DNA of 10,457 bases from an uncultured Actinomycetes bacterium (GTDB lineage Bacteria > Actinomycetota > Acidimicrobiia > Acidimicrobiales > Microtrichaceae), in assembly GCA_903930035.1 (NCBI GenBank), contig CAIYXG010000433.1, positions 1 through 10,457 on the forward strand, written 5' to 3'. Positions 1-7,033 of the stretch are shown here, piece by piece. Position 1 is the stretch's first letter. Each line of letters opens with the position of its first letter. The notes beneath the pieces are model-generated. The model was not told the origin of the DNA. It worked only from the letters and a program-made list of their open reading frames with translations, and did not search any database. Made by a program: the position numbers and the translations under genes.

Positions 1-397
1 CAAAAGGGATCGAGTCTCGGCGTCGGGACCTGACCCGATCGGCACGGACGGGGTCCGCTCCGCTCACCTTGGTGCCGAGCTCGCGAGCATCTGAGGTGCG
101 CCCGGTGCGGCGTGTAGATGAGCGTCGGACTCACACAACTGGGCCGACTCGGTCTGGCCCCTCGACCGGTTCCGGGATCGAGGGGTGCCCGAATCGCCGA
201 AGGCTGAGGAAACAGCCACTTCGCGCGTTCCGCCGTGCCCCCACTCGGGCGGGGCTGGCAGACAACGTGGGCGACGACCTGGTGCTGCGCGCGCCGAGGC
301 TACCGGGATGGGGCGCCGCGTCGTCGCAGCAGTGTCCTGGGCCCGACCGTCGGACCAGGCGGCCAGCATGGTGAAGCGGCCCGATGCTCCCTGGTGC
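1..397. other. Gene-free stretch at left edge
   Basis: No convincing gene is seen. Open frames on both strands here give Arg/Pro/Ala-rich translations with no recognisable motif, no good ribosome site and no lipobox, which is what random high-GC sequence yields. The stretch contains several short perfect hairpins, described separately, and it must hold the 3' end of the transcript from the lipoprotein gene ending at 398. Any gene to the left lies outside the window. Confidence 0.6.
141..255. other. Cluster of four short hairpins, possible structured RNA or terminator region
   Basis: Visible stems are GGGCC/GGCCC (141-145 with 156-160), CCCCTCGA/TCGAGGGG (158-165 with 178-185, twelve-base loop), GGCTG/CAGCC (202-206 with 213-217, loop AGGAAA) and GCCCC/GGGGC (237-241 with 251-255). 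The first two share bases 158-160 and so exclude each other. None is followed by a T-run on either strand. They may be a transcription end for the lipoprotein gene at 398-838, an unrecognised small RNA, or chance in GC-rich DNA. It does not match tRNA, RNase P RNA or tmRNA signatures that I can recall. Confidence 0.25.
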
Positions 398-838
398 TCA
401 GCAGTTCTCGTTGACGTAGCGGACGGCACGCGCGCTCGCCTCGGCGAACCGCGTGCTGAGCTCGGCGAACTCCTCGATCGCTGCCGGGTCGCTGCCGCCG
501 GACGGGACCGACTTGAAGTACTCGATCATTGTCTCCAGGTCAGGACGGACCTCGTCAGGGGCCACCTCCAGGAGGCTCTGGTAGCCGGCCACGGCCCCCG
601 CAGCGCCCGTGTCGTCCTTGCCCTCGAGCGCCTTCGCCCGCTCGCAGAAGTCGCCGCTCGCGGCGGCACCTCTGTCGCCGTCGCTCGCGACGGACGTCGA
701 CGGCGACGACGCCCCACCTGCTGCGGTGGTCGGTGTCGCCGCGTCGCCACCGGAACCGCCGCAGGCCCCGACGGCGAGCGCCATCGGAACCAGCAGCGCA
801 GCCAGTGCCACTCGGAAGGTGCGTCGTTCGCAGGCCAT
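398..838 (-). CDS. Small secreted lipoprotein, helical Cys-bounded domain, function unknown
   Basis: The protein has 146 residues. Residues 1-25 form a signal peptide with a basic start (ERR), a hydrophobic core and a lipobox ending at Cys26 (AVGAC), so it should be lipidated and anchored outside the membrane. A Thr/Ser/Gly/Ala linker (about 27-62) leads to a mature domain (63-146) that looks helical and is bracketed by Cys65 and the C-terminal Cys146, a likely disulfide. The central stretch APDEVRPDLETMIEYF is its most distinctive part. The ATG at 838 is chosen because AAGGGGGCGAG lies just before it and the signal peptide starts there; the frame stays open far upstream, but those codons are antisense to other genes. 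The gene diverges from the lipoprotein at 1061. No function is recognised; short lipoproteins of this style are, from memory, common in Acidimicrobiia-like genomes. The C-terminal domain of the GSDH-like protein at 7089-8756 looks related. Confidence 0.85.
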   Translation of the reverse strand: MACERRTFRVALAALLVPMALAVGACGGSGGDAATPTTAAGGASSPSTSVASDGDRGAAASGDFCERAKALEGKDDTGAAGAVAGYQSLLEVAPDEVRPDLETMIEYFKSVPSGGSDPAAIEEFAELSTRFAEASARAVRYVNENC

Positions 839-982
839 CTCGCCCCCTTGCCGTTCGGGACGTACTCGGTCCCTCACCGTCGTTTCCGACAGCCTGCCAC
901 TTCGGGCTGTGGGGTGCTGACAGTCTGGGCGCGCCCCCGGGGAACAGCCGTTCGGGCGCGGTGCGAGATCGGAATCATCTTC

Positions 983-1014
983 TTGGTGACAGCACCCGAG
1001 GGGACCTCTAGGTT
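983..1014 (+). promoter_or_regulatory. Possible promoter for the beta-repeat lipoprotein
   Basis: TAGGTT at 1009-1014 is a -10-like hexamer (TANNNT). GGTGAC at 985-990, eighteen bases upstream, could serve as a weak -35. A GGCGGC/GCCGCC hairpin with a five-G loop (1024-1040) lies between this site and the ribosome site and would sit in the 5' leader. The assignment rests on pattern only. Confidence 0.3.
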
Positions 1015-1060
1015 GTAGGGACCGGCGGCGGGGGGCCGCCAGAACAGTTGGGGGAACACC

Positions 1061-1609
1061 ATGCGCACCACACCTCGTCGGCTCCGTGCCGGCTCCGTCG
1101 TCCTTGTCTCGTTGGTGGCGCTGGTCGCCTCGGCATGTGCCGGTGCGCCGACGGGCATCCCCTACAACGGGGGCACGTTCGAGCTCGACGTCACCATCCC
1201 GTCGCAGACCTTCACCGTCAGCCTCGGTCCGTGCTCGACCACGCTCACCACCGACCCGATCCCAGTCTCGGGCGCGTCGGTCACCCTGCCGCCGACCAAC
1301 ATCGACCTGAGCCGGCCGACCATCACGGTGACAGGCGCCTCGGTGTCGATCCCCGAGGCCACGCTCGCCGCCGGCACGTTTGCCGTTGGTTGTTTCGGCA
1401 CGACCTTCGCCACGCTGACTGCCCAGCTGAATTTGGTGGGTGCCGCGCAGATCGGCACGGCCACCATCGACACGGCGGCGCGTACGGTGACCCTGACGGA
1501 CAGCACGTTGACGCTCGACGGCTCGTCGGTCTCGCTGAACGGAGGCGTCGGCGACATCCCGCTGCCGCCGATCGACGTACCGATCCCGTCGTTCACGATC
1601 AGCATCTAA
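1061..1609 (+). CDS. Secreted beta-repeat lipoprotein, function unknown
   Basis: The protein has 182 residues. The signal peptide has a basic start (RTTPRRLR), a hydrophobic core and a lipobox ending at Cys26 (VASAC). The mature part is rich in Thr, Ser, Val, Ile and Pro, almost without Lys, and alternates in a way that suggests beta strands throughout. The motif [LI]D[VL]xxPxxTxx[VI] recurs at about 42-55, 81-90 and 171-182, and GASVTLP/GASVSIP at about 71-77 and 92-98. Cys58 and Cys111 could form a disulfide. The ATG at 1061 follows GGGGGAAC with good spacing. The gene stands alone, divergent from 398-838 and convergent with the transport operon. I do not recognise a family; a cell-surface beta-sandwich or beta-roll protein is the likely class. 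Confidence 0.85.
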   Translation: MRTTPRRLRAGSVVLVSLVALVASACAGAPTGIPYNGGTFELDVTIPSQTFTVSLGPCSTTLTTDPIPVSGASVTLPPTNIDLSRPTITVTGASVSIPEATLAAGTFAVGCFGTTFATLTAQLNLVGAAQIGTATIDTAARTVTLTDSTLTLDGSSVSLNGGVGDIPLPPIDVPIPSFTISI

Positions 1610-1624
1610 CCGAGCCTTCCTCGT

Positions 1625-1658
1625 CGCTGCCCGCCGTCCCTCGTGGTGGCGGGCAGTG
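1625..1658. terminator. Probable bidirectional terminator between convergent genes
   Basis: A perfect nine-base stem CTGCCCGCC/GGCGGGCAG (1627-1635 with 1648-1656) encloses a twelve-base loop. A G-T pair and a C-G pair extend it to 1625-1658. It lies in the 71-base gap between the end of the plus-strand lipoprotein gene (1609) and the end of the minus-strand ATPase gene (1681), where one element could end both transcripts. No T-run follows on either strand, as is usual in high-GC actinobacteria. Confidence 0.6.
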
Positions 1659-1680
1659 CACGTCCGGGGCCGGGCGCCGG

Positions 1681-2721
1681 TCAGCCCGCCAGGAACGCGG
1701 CGGCGCCGGCGAGCCGGACCTCCACCCGGTCGCCCGGGCGCAGGTCCGTCGTGCTGCGCCTCGGTGCCGGGACGACCAGCTCGGCGCCGTCGGCCAGCCG
1801 CACCCTCAGCCCCACGTGCTCGGTGAACGACCGCACCGACACCACCTCGACCGCGGCACCGTCGGCGGGTTCGACCACCACGTGCCCGGGCCGCACCAGC
1901 AGGTCCCCCTGCTCGACGCCGCTGTCGTAGCCGACCTGCTCGAGCCCGACGGGCCCGAGCGGCGTCGACAGCGCGCCGCCCTCGCGCCGTGCCGGCAGCT
2001 TCAGGACCCAGCCGGCGGCGGCGGCGACCTCGGCAGTCCGGGGCCGGTCGTACAGGTCGACCGGCCGTCCGGTCTGGACGACCCGGCCGCCCGCCAGCAC
2101 GGCCACCCGGTCGGCGCTGCGGAACGCCTCGCCGGCGTCGTGGGTGATCAGGAGCGCGGTGGCCCCGGCGGCCGACAGCGCCGCTGCGACCTGCTCGCCG
2201 ACCTCGGCTCGCAACGACGCGTCGAGCGCCGAGAAGGGTTCGTCGAGCACCACGAGCCGCGGCGACGGCGCCAGGGCGCGCGCCAGCGCGACGCGCTGCT
2301 GCTGGCCGCCCGAGAGCTCGTGCGGCCGACGCTCGCCGAACCCGCCCAGGCCGACCAGCTCCAGGCACTCCTCGACCCGTGCCGACCGGGCCGGGCCACG
2401 CGGCAGGCCGAAGGCCACGTTCCCGGCGACCGACAGGTGCGGGAACAGGGCGCCCTCCTGGGGGACGACGCCGACGTGGCGGGACTCGGGCGCGACAAAC
2501 GTGCGGCCGTCGGCCACGACCTCGCCGTCGAGCGCGACGGAGCCGGCGGCCGGCGCCTCGAACCCGGCCACGATGCGCCCGAGCGTGGTCTTGCCGCTGC
2601 CCGACTCGCCCATGAGCGCCAGCACCTCGCCGGGCTCGACGGACAGGTCGACACCACGGAGGACCTGCTGCGTCCCGTAGGAGTGCTCGACGCCGCGCAC
2701 GTCCAGCCTGGGTGTGGTCAC
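1681..2721 (-). CDS. fbpC: Ferric iron ABC transporter, ATP-binding protein
   Basis: The ATPase has 346 residues and would power import through the permease at 2718-4259 from the inner membrane face. All nucleotide-binding motifs are present: Walker A GESGSGKTT (38-46), Q-loop VPQEG (Gln88), signature LSGGQ (136-140), Walker B LVVLDEP (156-162), D-loop SALD (164-167) and the switch His194 in ITHD. Residues from about 240 onward, including LLVRPGHVVV, form a TOBE-type C-terminal regulatory domain, typical of the FbpC/CysA/MalK branch. Length is normal. The GTG at 2721 is chosen because it sits in GTGA overlapping the permease stop, has GGGAGG four bases upstream, and the domain begins directly after it; the frame stays open farther upstream only as antisense of the permease. 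Iron specificity is inferred from the binding protein; the ATPase alone cannot show it. Confidence 0.92.
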   Translation of the reverse strand: MTTPRLDVRGVEHSYGTQQVLRGVDLSVEPGEVLALMGESGSGKTTLGRIVAGFEAPAAGSVALDGEVVADGRTFVAPESRHVGVVPQEGALFPHLSVAGNVAFGLPRGPARSARVEECLELVGLGGFGERRPHELSGGQQQRVALARALAPSPRLVVLDEPFSALDASLRAEVGEQVAAALSAAGATALLITHDAGEAFRSADRVAVLAGGRVVQTGRPVDLYDRPRTAEVAAAAGWVLKLPARREGGALSTPLGPVGLEQVGYDSGVEQGDLLVRPGHVVVEPADGAAVEVVSVRSFTEHVGLRVRLADGAELVVPAPRRSTTDLRPGDRVEVRLAGAAAFLAG

Positions 2722-4259
2722 ACAACCTCCCGCCGGTCGACGGTGCCGCGGCCCCAGCGGGCGGCGACCAGGGCCGGCGCGACCGAGAATGCCATGAGCG
2801 CCAGCGCGTAGGGGGCGACCGAGGCGTCGTCGGAGACGCCGGCCCACGCCCACAGGCGCGTTGCCAGCGTGTCGGTGCCGGCCGGTCGCAGGAGCAGCAG
2901 CGTCGGCAGCTCCTTGGCCGTGGTGAGCGCAACCACCGCCACGCTCGCCGCGGCCGCGGGCAGCACCGCGGGGAGCGTGACCCGCAGGAAGACGGCGCCC
3001 CGGCGCCGCCCGGTGGACCTGCCGACGTCGGTCAGCACCTCGGGCTGCTGCTCGAACGCCCCGCGGAGCGCGCCGAGCGCCAACGACATCGTGAGCGCCA
3101 CCTCGGCCAGCACGACGATCGGCCAGCGCTGGTAGATCGGCTGCAGCGCCCGCACCCCGACGTAGACGAACGAGAGCGCCACGACGATGCCGGGGAGGCT
3201 GTGCGCCAGCATCACGGCGCGCTCGGCACCGACGGCGAACACCGAGCGGAACCGCGCGGCCAGCCACGCGAGCGGCAGCGTGACCACCACCGTGGCGACC
3301 GCGACCGTGGCCCCCAGCACCAAGGTGGTCACGAGCGCGCCGACGAACTCGCCGGCGTCGACCTCGCTCCCGCCGCGCGACCACCACCACAGGTAGGTCA
3401 CGACCGGGAACCCGACCGACGCGGCGGCCAGCAGGCCCAGGCCCGCCACGGCCACCCACCGGCCCCGGCCGAGCGGCACGCGCGAGGCCGACCGTGCGAC
3501 GCCGCGCCCGACCCGCGACGTCGTGGCGCGGCCCCGGACCAGCGGCTCTGCCAGCACGAACACCAGCGAGACCGCCACGAGCGCGCACGCCAGCACGGCG
3601 GCACGGGAGGGGTCGAAGCTGGAGCGGTAGGCGCCCAGGATCACCCACGTGAACACCGGCACCCGCATGATGGCCACGGCCCCGAAGTCCGCCAGCACGT
3701 AGAGCGAGGCCAGCAGCACCCCGGCGGCGACCCCGCGCCGCACCTGCGGCACGGTCAGCTGGACCAGCACGGCCGCGGGCCCCTTGCCGAGCGACCGGGC
3801 GACCTCGTCCTGCGCCGGGTCGAGGGTGCGGAGCACCGCCGTGACGTACAGGTGGACGAGCGGGACGGTGGTGAACGTGAGGACCAGCACCGCCCCGCCG
3901 AGCGAGGCGACGGCCGGCCACCACGAGACCCAGGCGTAGGCGGCGACGTAGGAGGGGACGGCGAGCGGCAGCACCACCAGCACGTGCCACAGCGCCGGGG
4001 CTGGCAGGTCGGACCGCTCGACCAGCCAGGCCGTGGTGGTGCCGACGGCGCCGGCGAGCACCCCGACGACGAGCGCCAGCCCGACGCTGCGCAGCGCCAG
4101 GACGGCGACGTCGCTGCTGAGCAGCACCTCGGTGACGCGGTCCCAGCCAGCCACGCCGGCCTGGACCGCCAGGTAGAGCAGCGGCACCACGGCGAGCGCC
4201 GTGGCGCCGAGCGCCACGGCCAGCGCCGATCGGGGTGCGCCGAGCGCGCGGGGCTGCAC
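2718..4259 (-). CDS. fbpB: Ferric iron ABC transporter, fused two-half permease
   Basis: This membrane protein has 513 residues and about twelve hydrophobic segments, in two homologous halves joined by a basic linker near 240-268. Each half carries the EAA loop that docks on the ATPase: about 151-170 (DEVARSLGKGPAAVLVQLTV) and about 409-430 (TDVGRSTGRRRGAVFLRVTL). A single long polypeptide with two permease domains is the FbpB/SfuB/HitB pattern of Fe(III) importers. It likely moves substrate delivered by the lipoprotein encoded upstream. The start is GTG at 4259, eighteen bases after the binding-protein stop, with AGGA about ten bases before it. Its TGA shares four bases with the GTG of the ATPase gene, so the two are probably translationally coupled. 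No frameshift or missing segment is seen. Confidence 0.92.
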   Translation of the reverse strand: MQPRALGAPRSALAVALGATALAVVPLLYLAVQAGVAGWDRVTEVLLSSDVAVLALRSVGLALVVGVLAGAVGTTTAWLVERSDLPAPALWHVLVVLPLAVPSYVAAYAWVSWWPAVASLGGAVLVLTFTTVPLVHLYVTAVLRTLDPAQDEVARSLGKGPAAVLVQLTVPQVRRGVAAGVLLASLYVLADFGAVAIMRVPVFTWVILGAYRSSFDPSRAAVLACALVAVSLVFVLAEPLVRGRATTSRVGRGVARSASRVPLGRGRWVAVAGLGLLAAASVGFPVVTYLWWWSRGGSEVDAGEFVGALVTTLVLGATVAVATVVVTLPLAWLAARFRSVFAVGAERAVMLAHSLPGIVVALSFVYVGVRALQPIYQRWPIVVLAEVALTMSLALGALRGAFEQQPEVLTDVGRSTGRRRGAVFLRVTLPAVLPAAAASVAVVALTTAKELPTLLLLRPAGTDTLATRLWAWAGVSDDASVAPYALALMAFSVAPALVAARWGRGTVDRREVV

Positions 4260-4277
4260 CGGCCGTCGTCCTGCGGA

Positions 4278-5345
4278 CTACTTCTGCAGCAGCCCGGTCT
4301 GGGCCAGCAGCTCCTGCGTGGCCGCCAGCGAGTCCAGGTCGGAGAGGTCGAGCGTCGGCGCGTCCAGCTCGTCGAGCGGGGGCAGGTCGGCCGCGGCCGG
4401 CACACCCTCCACGAGCGGGTACTCGAAGGTGCGCTCGGCGAAGTAGGTCTGGGCGCCCTTGGCGAGCAGGTAGTCCACGAACTCCTGCGCGGCCGCCTTG
4501 TTGTCGGACGACTTCAGGATCCCGACGCCGGCGACGTTGACCAGCCCGCCGGGGTCGCCGCCGCCCACGAACTGGTTCTTGGCGACCACGCCGGTCCCGC
4601 CGGTCTCCGACAGCTTCTCGAGCAGGTAGTAGTGGTTGACCAGGCCGACCTCGACCTCGCCGGCGTCCACCGCGTCACGCACCTGCGAGTTCCCCTCGTA
4701 GGCCTTGGGCTGCTGGGCGGCGAACTTCTCGAGCCACTCCGTGGCGCCGTCCTCGCCGCGCAGGACGCGCAGGCCGGTCACGAAGGACTGGAACGAGGCG
4801 TTCGACGGCGCGAAGCCGATCTGGCCCTTGTACGCCGGGTCGAGCAGGTCGTCGATGTTCGTGGGCGGGTCGGTGACCTTCTCGGAGTTGTAGAGGATGA
4901 CGCGCACCCGGCCGCTCGTGCCCACCCACTGGCCGTCGGAGCTGCGGTAGGCCTCGGGCACCTTGGCGAGCACGGCCTCGTCGAGCTCGCTCAGCAGGCC
5001 AGCCTTGGCGAGCGCGCCGAGCGCGCCGGCGTCCTGGGAGAAGAAGACGTCGGCGGGCGAGGCGCCGCCCTCGGTGATGATCTGGGCGGCCAGCTCCCCG
5101 CTGTCGCCCGCCCGCAGGTCCACCTCGATGCCGGTGTCCTTGGTGAACTGCTCGACCAGGTCGCCGACCAGCTCCTCCTTGCGGCCGCTGTAGACGACGA
5201 TGCGCTGCTCCTTCTCGGCGCCGTCGGCCGTCGTGCCCGACGACGACCCACCGCCGCAGGCGGCGGCGACGGTGCCGAGGAGCACGAGCGCGCCGAGCGC
5301 GAGGGCCGGGGAGCGTCGGGAGCGGAGTCGTGGGGTGCGGAGCAT
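4278..5345 (-). CDS. fbpA: Ferric iron ABC transporter, substrate-binding lipoprotein
   Basis: The lipoprotein has 355 residues. Residues 1-29 are a signal peptide with a very basic start (RTPRLRSRR) and a lipobox ending at Cys30 (VAAAC). The mature part follows the FbpA/SfuA/FutA pattern: IVVYSGRKEE (49-58), then ASPADVFFSQDAGALGAL (95-112), and VNHYY (236-240), where Tyr239 and Tyr240 match the paired tyrosines that bind Fe(III) in known ferric-binding proteins. This supports iron over thiamine, putrescine or phosphonate relatives, which share the fold. The C-terminal tail (about 317-340) is rich in Asp and Leu. The ATG at 5345 has GGAAGG about eight bases upstream. It is the first gene of the three-gene operon and lies just downstream of the palindromes at 5372-5419, suggesting metal-dependent repression. 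Confidence 0.93.
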   Translation of the reverse strand: MLRTPRLRSRRSPALALGALVLLGTVAAACGGGSSSGTTADGAEKEQRIVVYSGRKEELVGDLVEQFTKDTGIEVDLRAGDSGELAAQIITEGGASPADVFFSQDAGALGALAKAGLLSELDEAVLAKVPEAYRSSDGQWVGTSGRVRVILYNSEKVTDPPTNIDDLLDPAYKGQIGFAPSNASFQSFVTGLRVLRGEDGATEWLEKFAAQQPKAYEGNSQVRDAVDAGEVEVGLVNHYYLLEKLSETGGTGVVAKNQFVGGGDPGGLVNVAGVGILKSSDNKAAAQEFVDYLLAKGAQTYFAERTFEYPLVEGVPAAADLPPLDELDAPTLDLSDLDSLAATQELLAQTGLLQK

Positions 5346-5371
5346 GGGACCTGCCTTCCGGTCGGTACGGG

Positions 5372-5393
5372 TGTGTAAGGCAACCTTTACACA
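5372..5393. promoter_or_regulatory. Palindromic operator candidate, metal-repressor type
   Basis: TGTGTAAGG and CTTTACACA flank CAAC; eight of nine arm positions pair. It lies 27 bases before the start codon of the iron-binding lipoprotein and overlaps the putative -10 region. The core AGGCAACCT resembles AGGCTAACCT inside the IdeR/DtxR iron box but is one base shorter, so the identity of the repressor is inference. Confidence 0.5.
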
Positions 5394-5412
5394 ATACGTT
5401 CAGCATGGTCAA
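5384..5412 (-). promoter_or_regulatory. Promoter candidate for the iron-transport operon
   Basis: Reading the minus strand, TTGACC (5412-5407) is a good -35, followed after seventeen bases by TAAAGG (5389-5384) as a poor -10. TATTGT (5396-5391) is a better TANNNT hexamer but is too close to TTGACC to pair with it. Either -10 lies within or at the edge of the palindrome at 5372-5393, so a bound repressor would block it. Confidence 0.4.
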
Positions 5413-5419
5413 TCCATGC
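5403..5419. promoter_or_regulatory. Second palindrome over the -35 of the iron operon
   Basis: GCATGG and CCATGC are perfect six-base arms around TCAAT. The site covers the TTGACC -35-like element and is centred about 28 bases from the centre of the palindrome at 5372-5393. It could be a second operator or an activator site; chance is possible for six-base arms. Confidence 0.35.
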
Positions 5420-5434
5420 CGCCCCGGCCCTGAG

Positions 5435-5455
5435 GACCCCTGTGGCTGCGGGGTC
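5435..5455 (-). terminator. Possible terminator after the radical SAM gene
   Basis: GACCCC (5435-5440) and GGGGTC (5450-5455) form a six-base stem with a nine-base loop, about twenty bases beyond the radical SAM stop on the minus strand and before the iron-operon promoter. A perfect twelve-base GC palindrome (5457-5468) sits beside it. There is no T-run. Confidence 0.4.
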
Positions 5456-5473
5456 GCGGCGGCCGCCGGCCCG

Positions 5474-7033
5474 CTACGGCGCCCGCCCTGCCCCGAGCGC
5501 GACCGGGACCTCGTCGGGCCGGTCGTAGAAGCGGTCCTCGGCCACCAGCAGGTAGGTGCCGGTGGCGTCGGTGACCCGCACCAGCCGCACCACCGACCCC
5601 GACGCCCCGCGGGCCGGCCGCTCCCGGCTCAGCACCACGCCGCGCACCGCCAGGCCCGGGCGCACCTCGACGGCCTCGATCGCCCAGGCGGTGCGACCGT
5701 CGGCCTGCTCCATCGTGGGCAGCAGCTGGTCGGCCGTCGCCCCCTCGAGCGCCGGACCGATCCCGAGCCGGTCGTGGGGGGCCTCCACTCGGTCCAGCGT
5801 CCCGTCGTCGGCCACGCGCAACACCGCCACCTGCCCGTCGGTGGACCAGTCGGCCAGCCGCGCCCGCTCGACCTCGAGGTCGTTCGTGGTGTCCGCCCCG
5901 GGCAGGTCGGCGAGCGCCGACACCAGCAGGTCGCCCGTCGCCGGGAACGCCTGGCCGGTGGGGGCGGCGACGCCCTGGCGGCGCTCCTCGAGCACGGCGT
6001 CGAGCTGGCGCACCTGGGTGGCCCACTCCTCGGCGTTGCGGCCGAGCCCGCGCGCGTCGTCGGCCGCCCACTGGCGCGCCAGCCGCTCGAGGTCGTCGAC
6101 GGGCAGCTCGTGGAGCGCGAACCCGGCGTCCGACACGACGATCGCGTGCACCGGGACGTCGAGCCGGTCCCCCCACTCCAGGACGGCGTGGAGCTCGTGG
6201 GCGGTCTGGGGCATGAGGCAGAAGTTGAGCTGGAGGTAGGCCCCGCTGGCGCGGCTGGCGGTCACGAACCGGTCCAGGTTGGCCTGCACGTCGGCAAACT
6301 GCGCCCCGTCGCGGACGGCCTCGTAGGTGGCGGCCGTGGCGCCGTCGACGGAGATGGAGAGGTCCACCACGAACTCGTCGAGCAGCCGCTCGACCCGGTC
6401 GTTCCAGACGGTGCCGTTGGTGGTGACGTGCAGCCGGGGCGTCGCCCCCGTCTGGCCCAGCAGGTCCCAGACCCGGTGGTGCTCGGGGATCAGGAACGGC
6501 TCGCCGCCCAGGAACTTGGCGAACTGGAGCCCCGGCAGGAACCCGGCCAGGTCGTCGAAGAACTGGTCGTCGTAGGGGGACTCCAGCCGCGGGAGCCCGG
6601 CCCGGTGCCGGATGGTCGACGACAGCTCGGGCGTGCACATCGCGCACGCCAGGTTGCACCGGTTGGACAGGGCGAAGGTCATGGACACGGGGCCGGCCGG
6701 GTCGGGCGTCGGGAGTGGGAACGGGTCGTAGATCGCCATCTCGGGGGCGGTCCGGCCGTGTTCCAGGTGCCACCGGCACGCCGCACAGCCCACGCTGAGG
6801 TCCCAGTTGCGGAGCGCGTCCTTCAGGACCCGGGCCCGGGGCCCGTCCCACAGGTCGGTGAGCCGGTCGCTGCCGATCCGGCCCAGCGGGTAGAGCAGGT
6901 TGGCGCAGCACGCGTAGACGATCCCGGCAGGGTCGAGCTCGAGCGACACCCACGGCGCGATGCACGCGGCGTCGACCGCGTGGTCGCGGCCCGGTCGGGC
7001 GGCCGACCAGATGGCGCGCGCAGCCGGGTCCAT
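5474..7033 (-). CDS. Radical SAM protein with N-terminal twitch/SPASM-like region and PAS-like tail
   Basis: The protein has 519 residues. The radical SAM core begins with CNLACAMC (Cys126, Cys130, Cys133), the CX3CX2C motif that binds the 4Fe-4S cluster, followed by LGGEPF (175-180, the GGE motif that contacts S-adenosylmethionine), TTNGT (204-208) and DLSISVDGAT (224-233). Before it, residues 24-90 have a SPASM/twitch look: CIAPWVSL, YACCAN, PLGRIG, LTDLWDG and CAAC (Cys24, Cys42, Cys43, Cys83, Cys86), which could hold an auxiliary cluster. NCBI-style names for this layout are 'twitch domain-containing radical SAM protein'. Residues about 395-505 have no iron-sulfur motif and look PAS-like (inference). 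The substrate is unknown and no precursor peptide gene is seen nearby. The ATG at 7033 follows GGTAGGTT; TAGGTT could instead be a -10 for a leaderless message. No sign of truncation. Confidence 0.88.
   Translation of the reverse strand: MDPAARAIWSAARPGRDHAVDAACIAPWVSLELDPAGIVYACCANLLYPLGRIGSDRLTDLWDGPRARVLKDALRNWDLSVGCAACRWHLEHGRTAPEMAIYDPFPLPTPDPAGPVSMTFALSNRCNLACAMCTPELSSTIRHRAGLPRLESPYDDQFFDDLAGFLPGLQFAKFLGGEPFLIPEHHRVWDLLGQTGATPRLHVTTNGTVWNDRVERLLDEFVVDLSISVDGATAATYEAVRDGAQFADVQANLDRFVTASRASGAYLQLNFCLMPQTAHELHAVLEWGDRLDVPVHAIVVSDAGFALHELPVDDLERLARQWAADDARGLGRNAEEWATQVRQLDAVLEERRQGVAAPTGQAFPATGDLLVSALADLPGADTTNDLEVERARLADWSTDGQVAVLRVADDGTLDRVEAPHDRLGIGPALEGATADQLLPTMEQADGRTAWAIEAVEVRPGLAVRGVVLSRERPARGASGSVVRLVRVTDATGTYLLVAEDRFYDRPDEVPVALGAGRAP

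Noticed and set aside
141..185. Possible tRNA-like T-arm around CCGGTTCCGGGATCG
   Set aside because: The T-loop consensus GTTCRANNC is not met, and no matching acceptor stem, D-arm or anticodon arm could be found.
1024..1040. Hairpin GGCGGC/GCCGCC as a terminator or riboswitch
   Set aside because: It lies just before the ribosome site of the plus-strand lipoprotein gene with no T-run and is too small for a riboswitch; it is at most a leader hairpin.
398..2932. An 844-codon minus-strand frame ending in the small lipoprotein
   Set aside because: Only the last 146 codons have a ribosome site, signal peptide and lipobox. The rest crosses the ATPase gene out of frame and the plus-strand lipoprotein antisense, so it is fortuitous read-through of an open frame.
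2712..5378. A continuous 888-codon plus-strand open frame across the transport operon
   Set aside because: It is antisense to three well-supported ABC transporter genes, is Arg/Gly/His-rich without any domain, and arises because high-GC codons rarely make stops in the opposite frame.
5372..5393. Calling the operator a Fur box or a canonical IdeR box
   Set aside because: It lacks the Fur GATAAT repeats, and the AGG-to-CCT spacing is one base short of the IdeR core, so only a generic metal-repressor operator is claimed.
5474..7033. Assigning the radical SAM protein as PqqE, MoaA or an anaerobic sulfatase maturase
   Set aside because: The cysteine-rich region precedes the core and the C-terminal tail lacks iron-sulfur motifs, which does not fit those enzymes.
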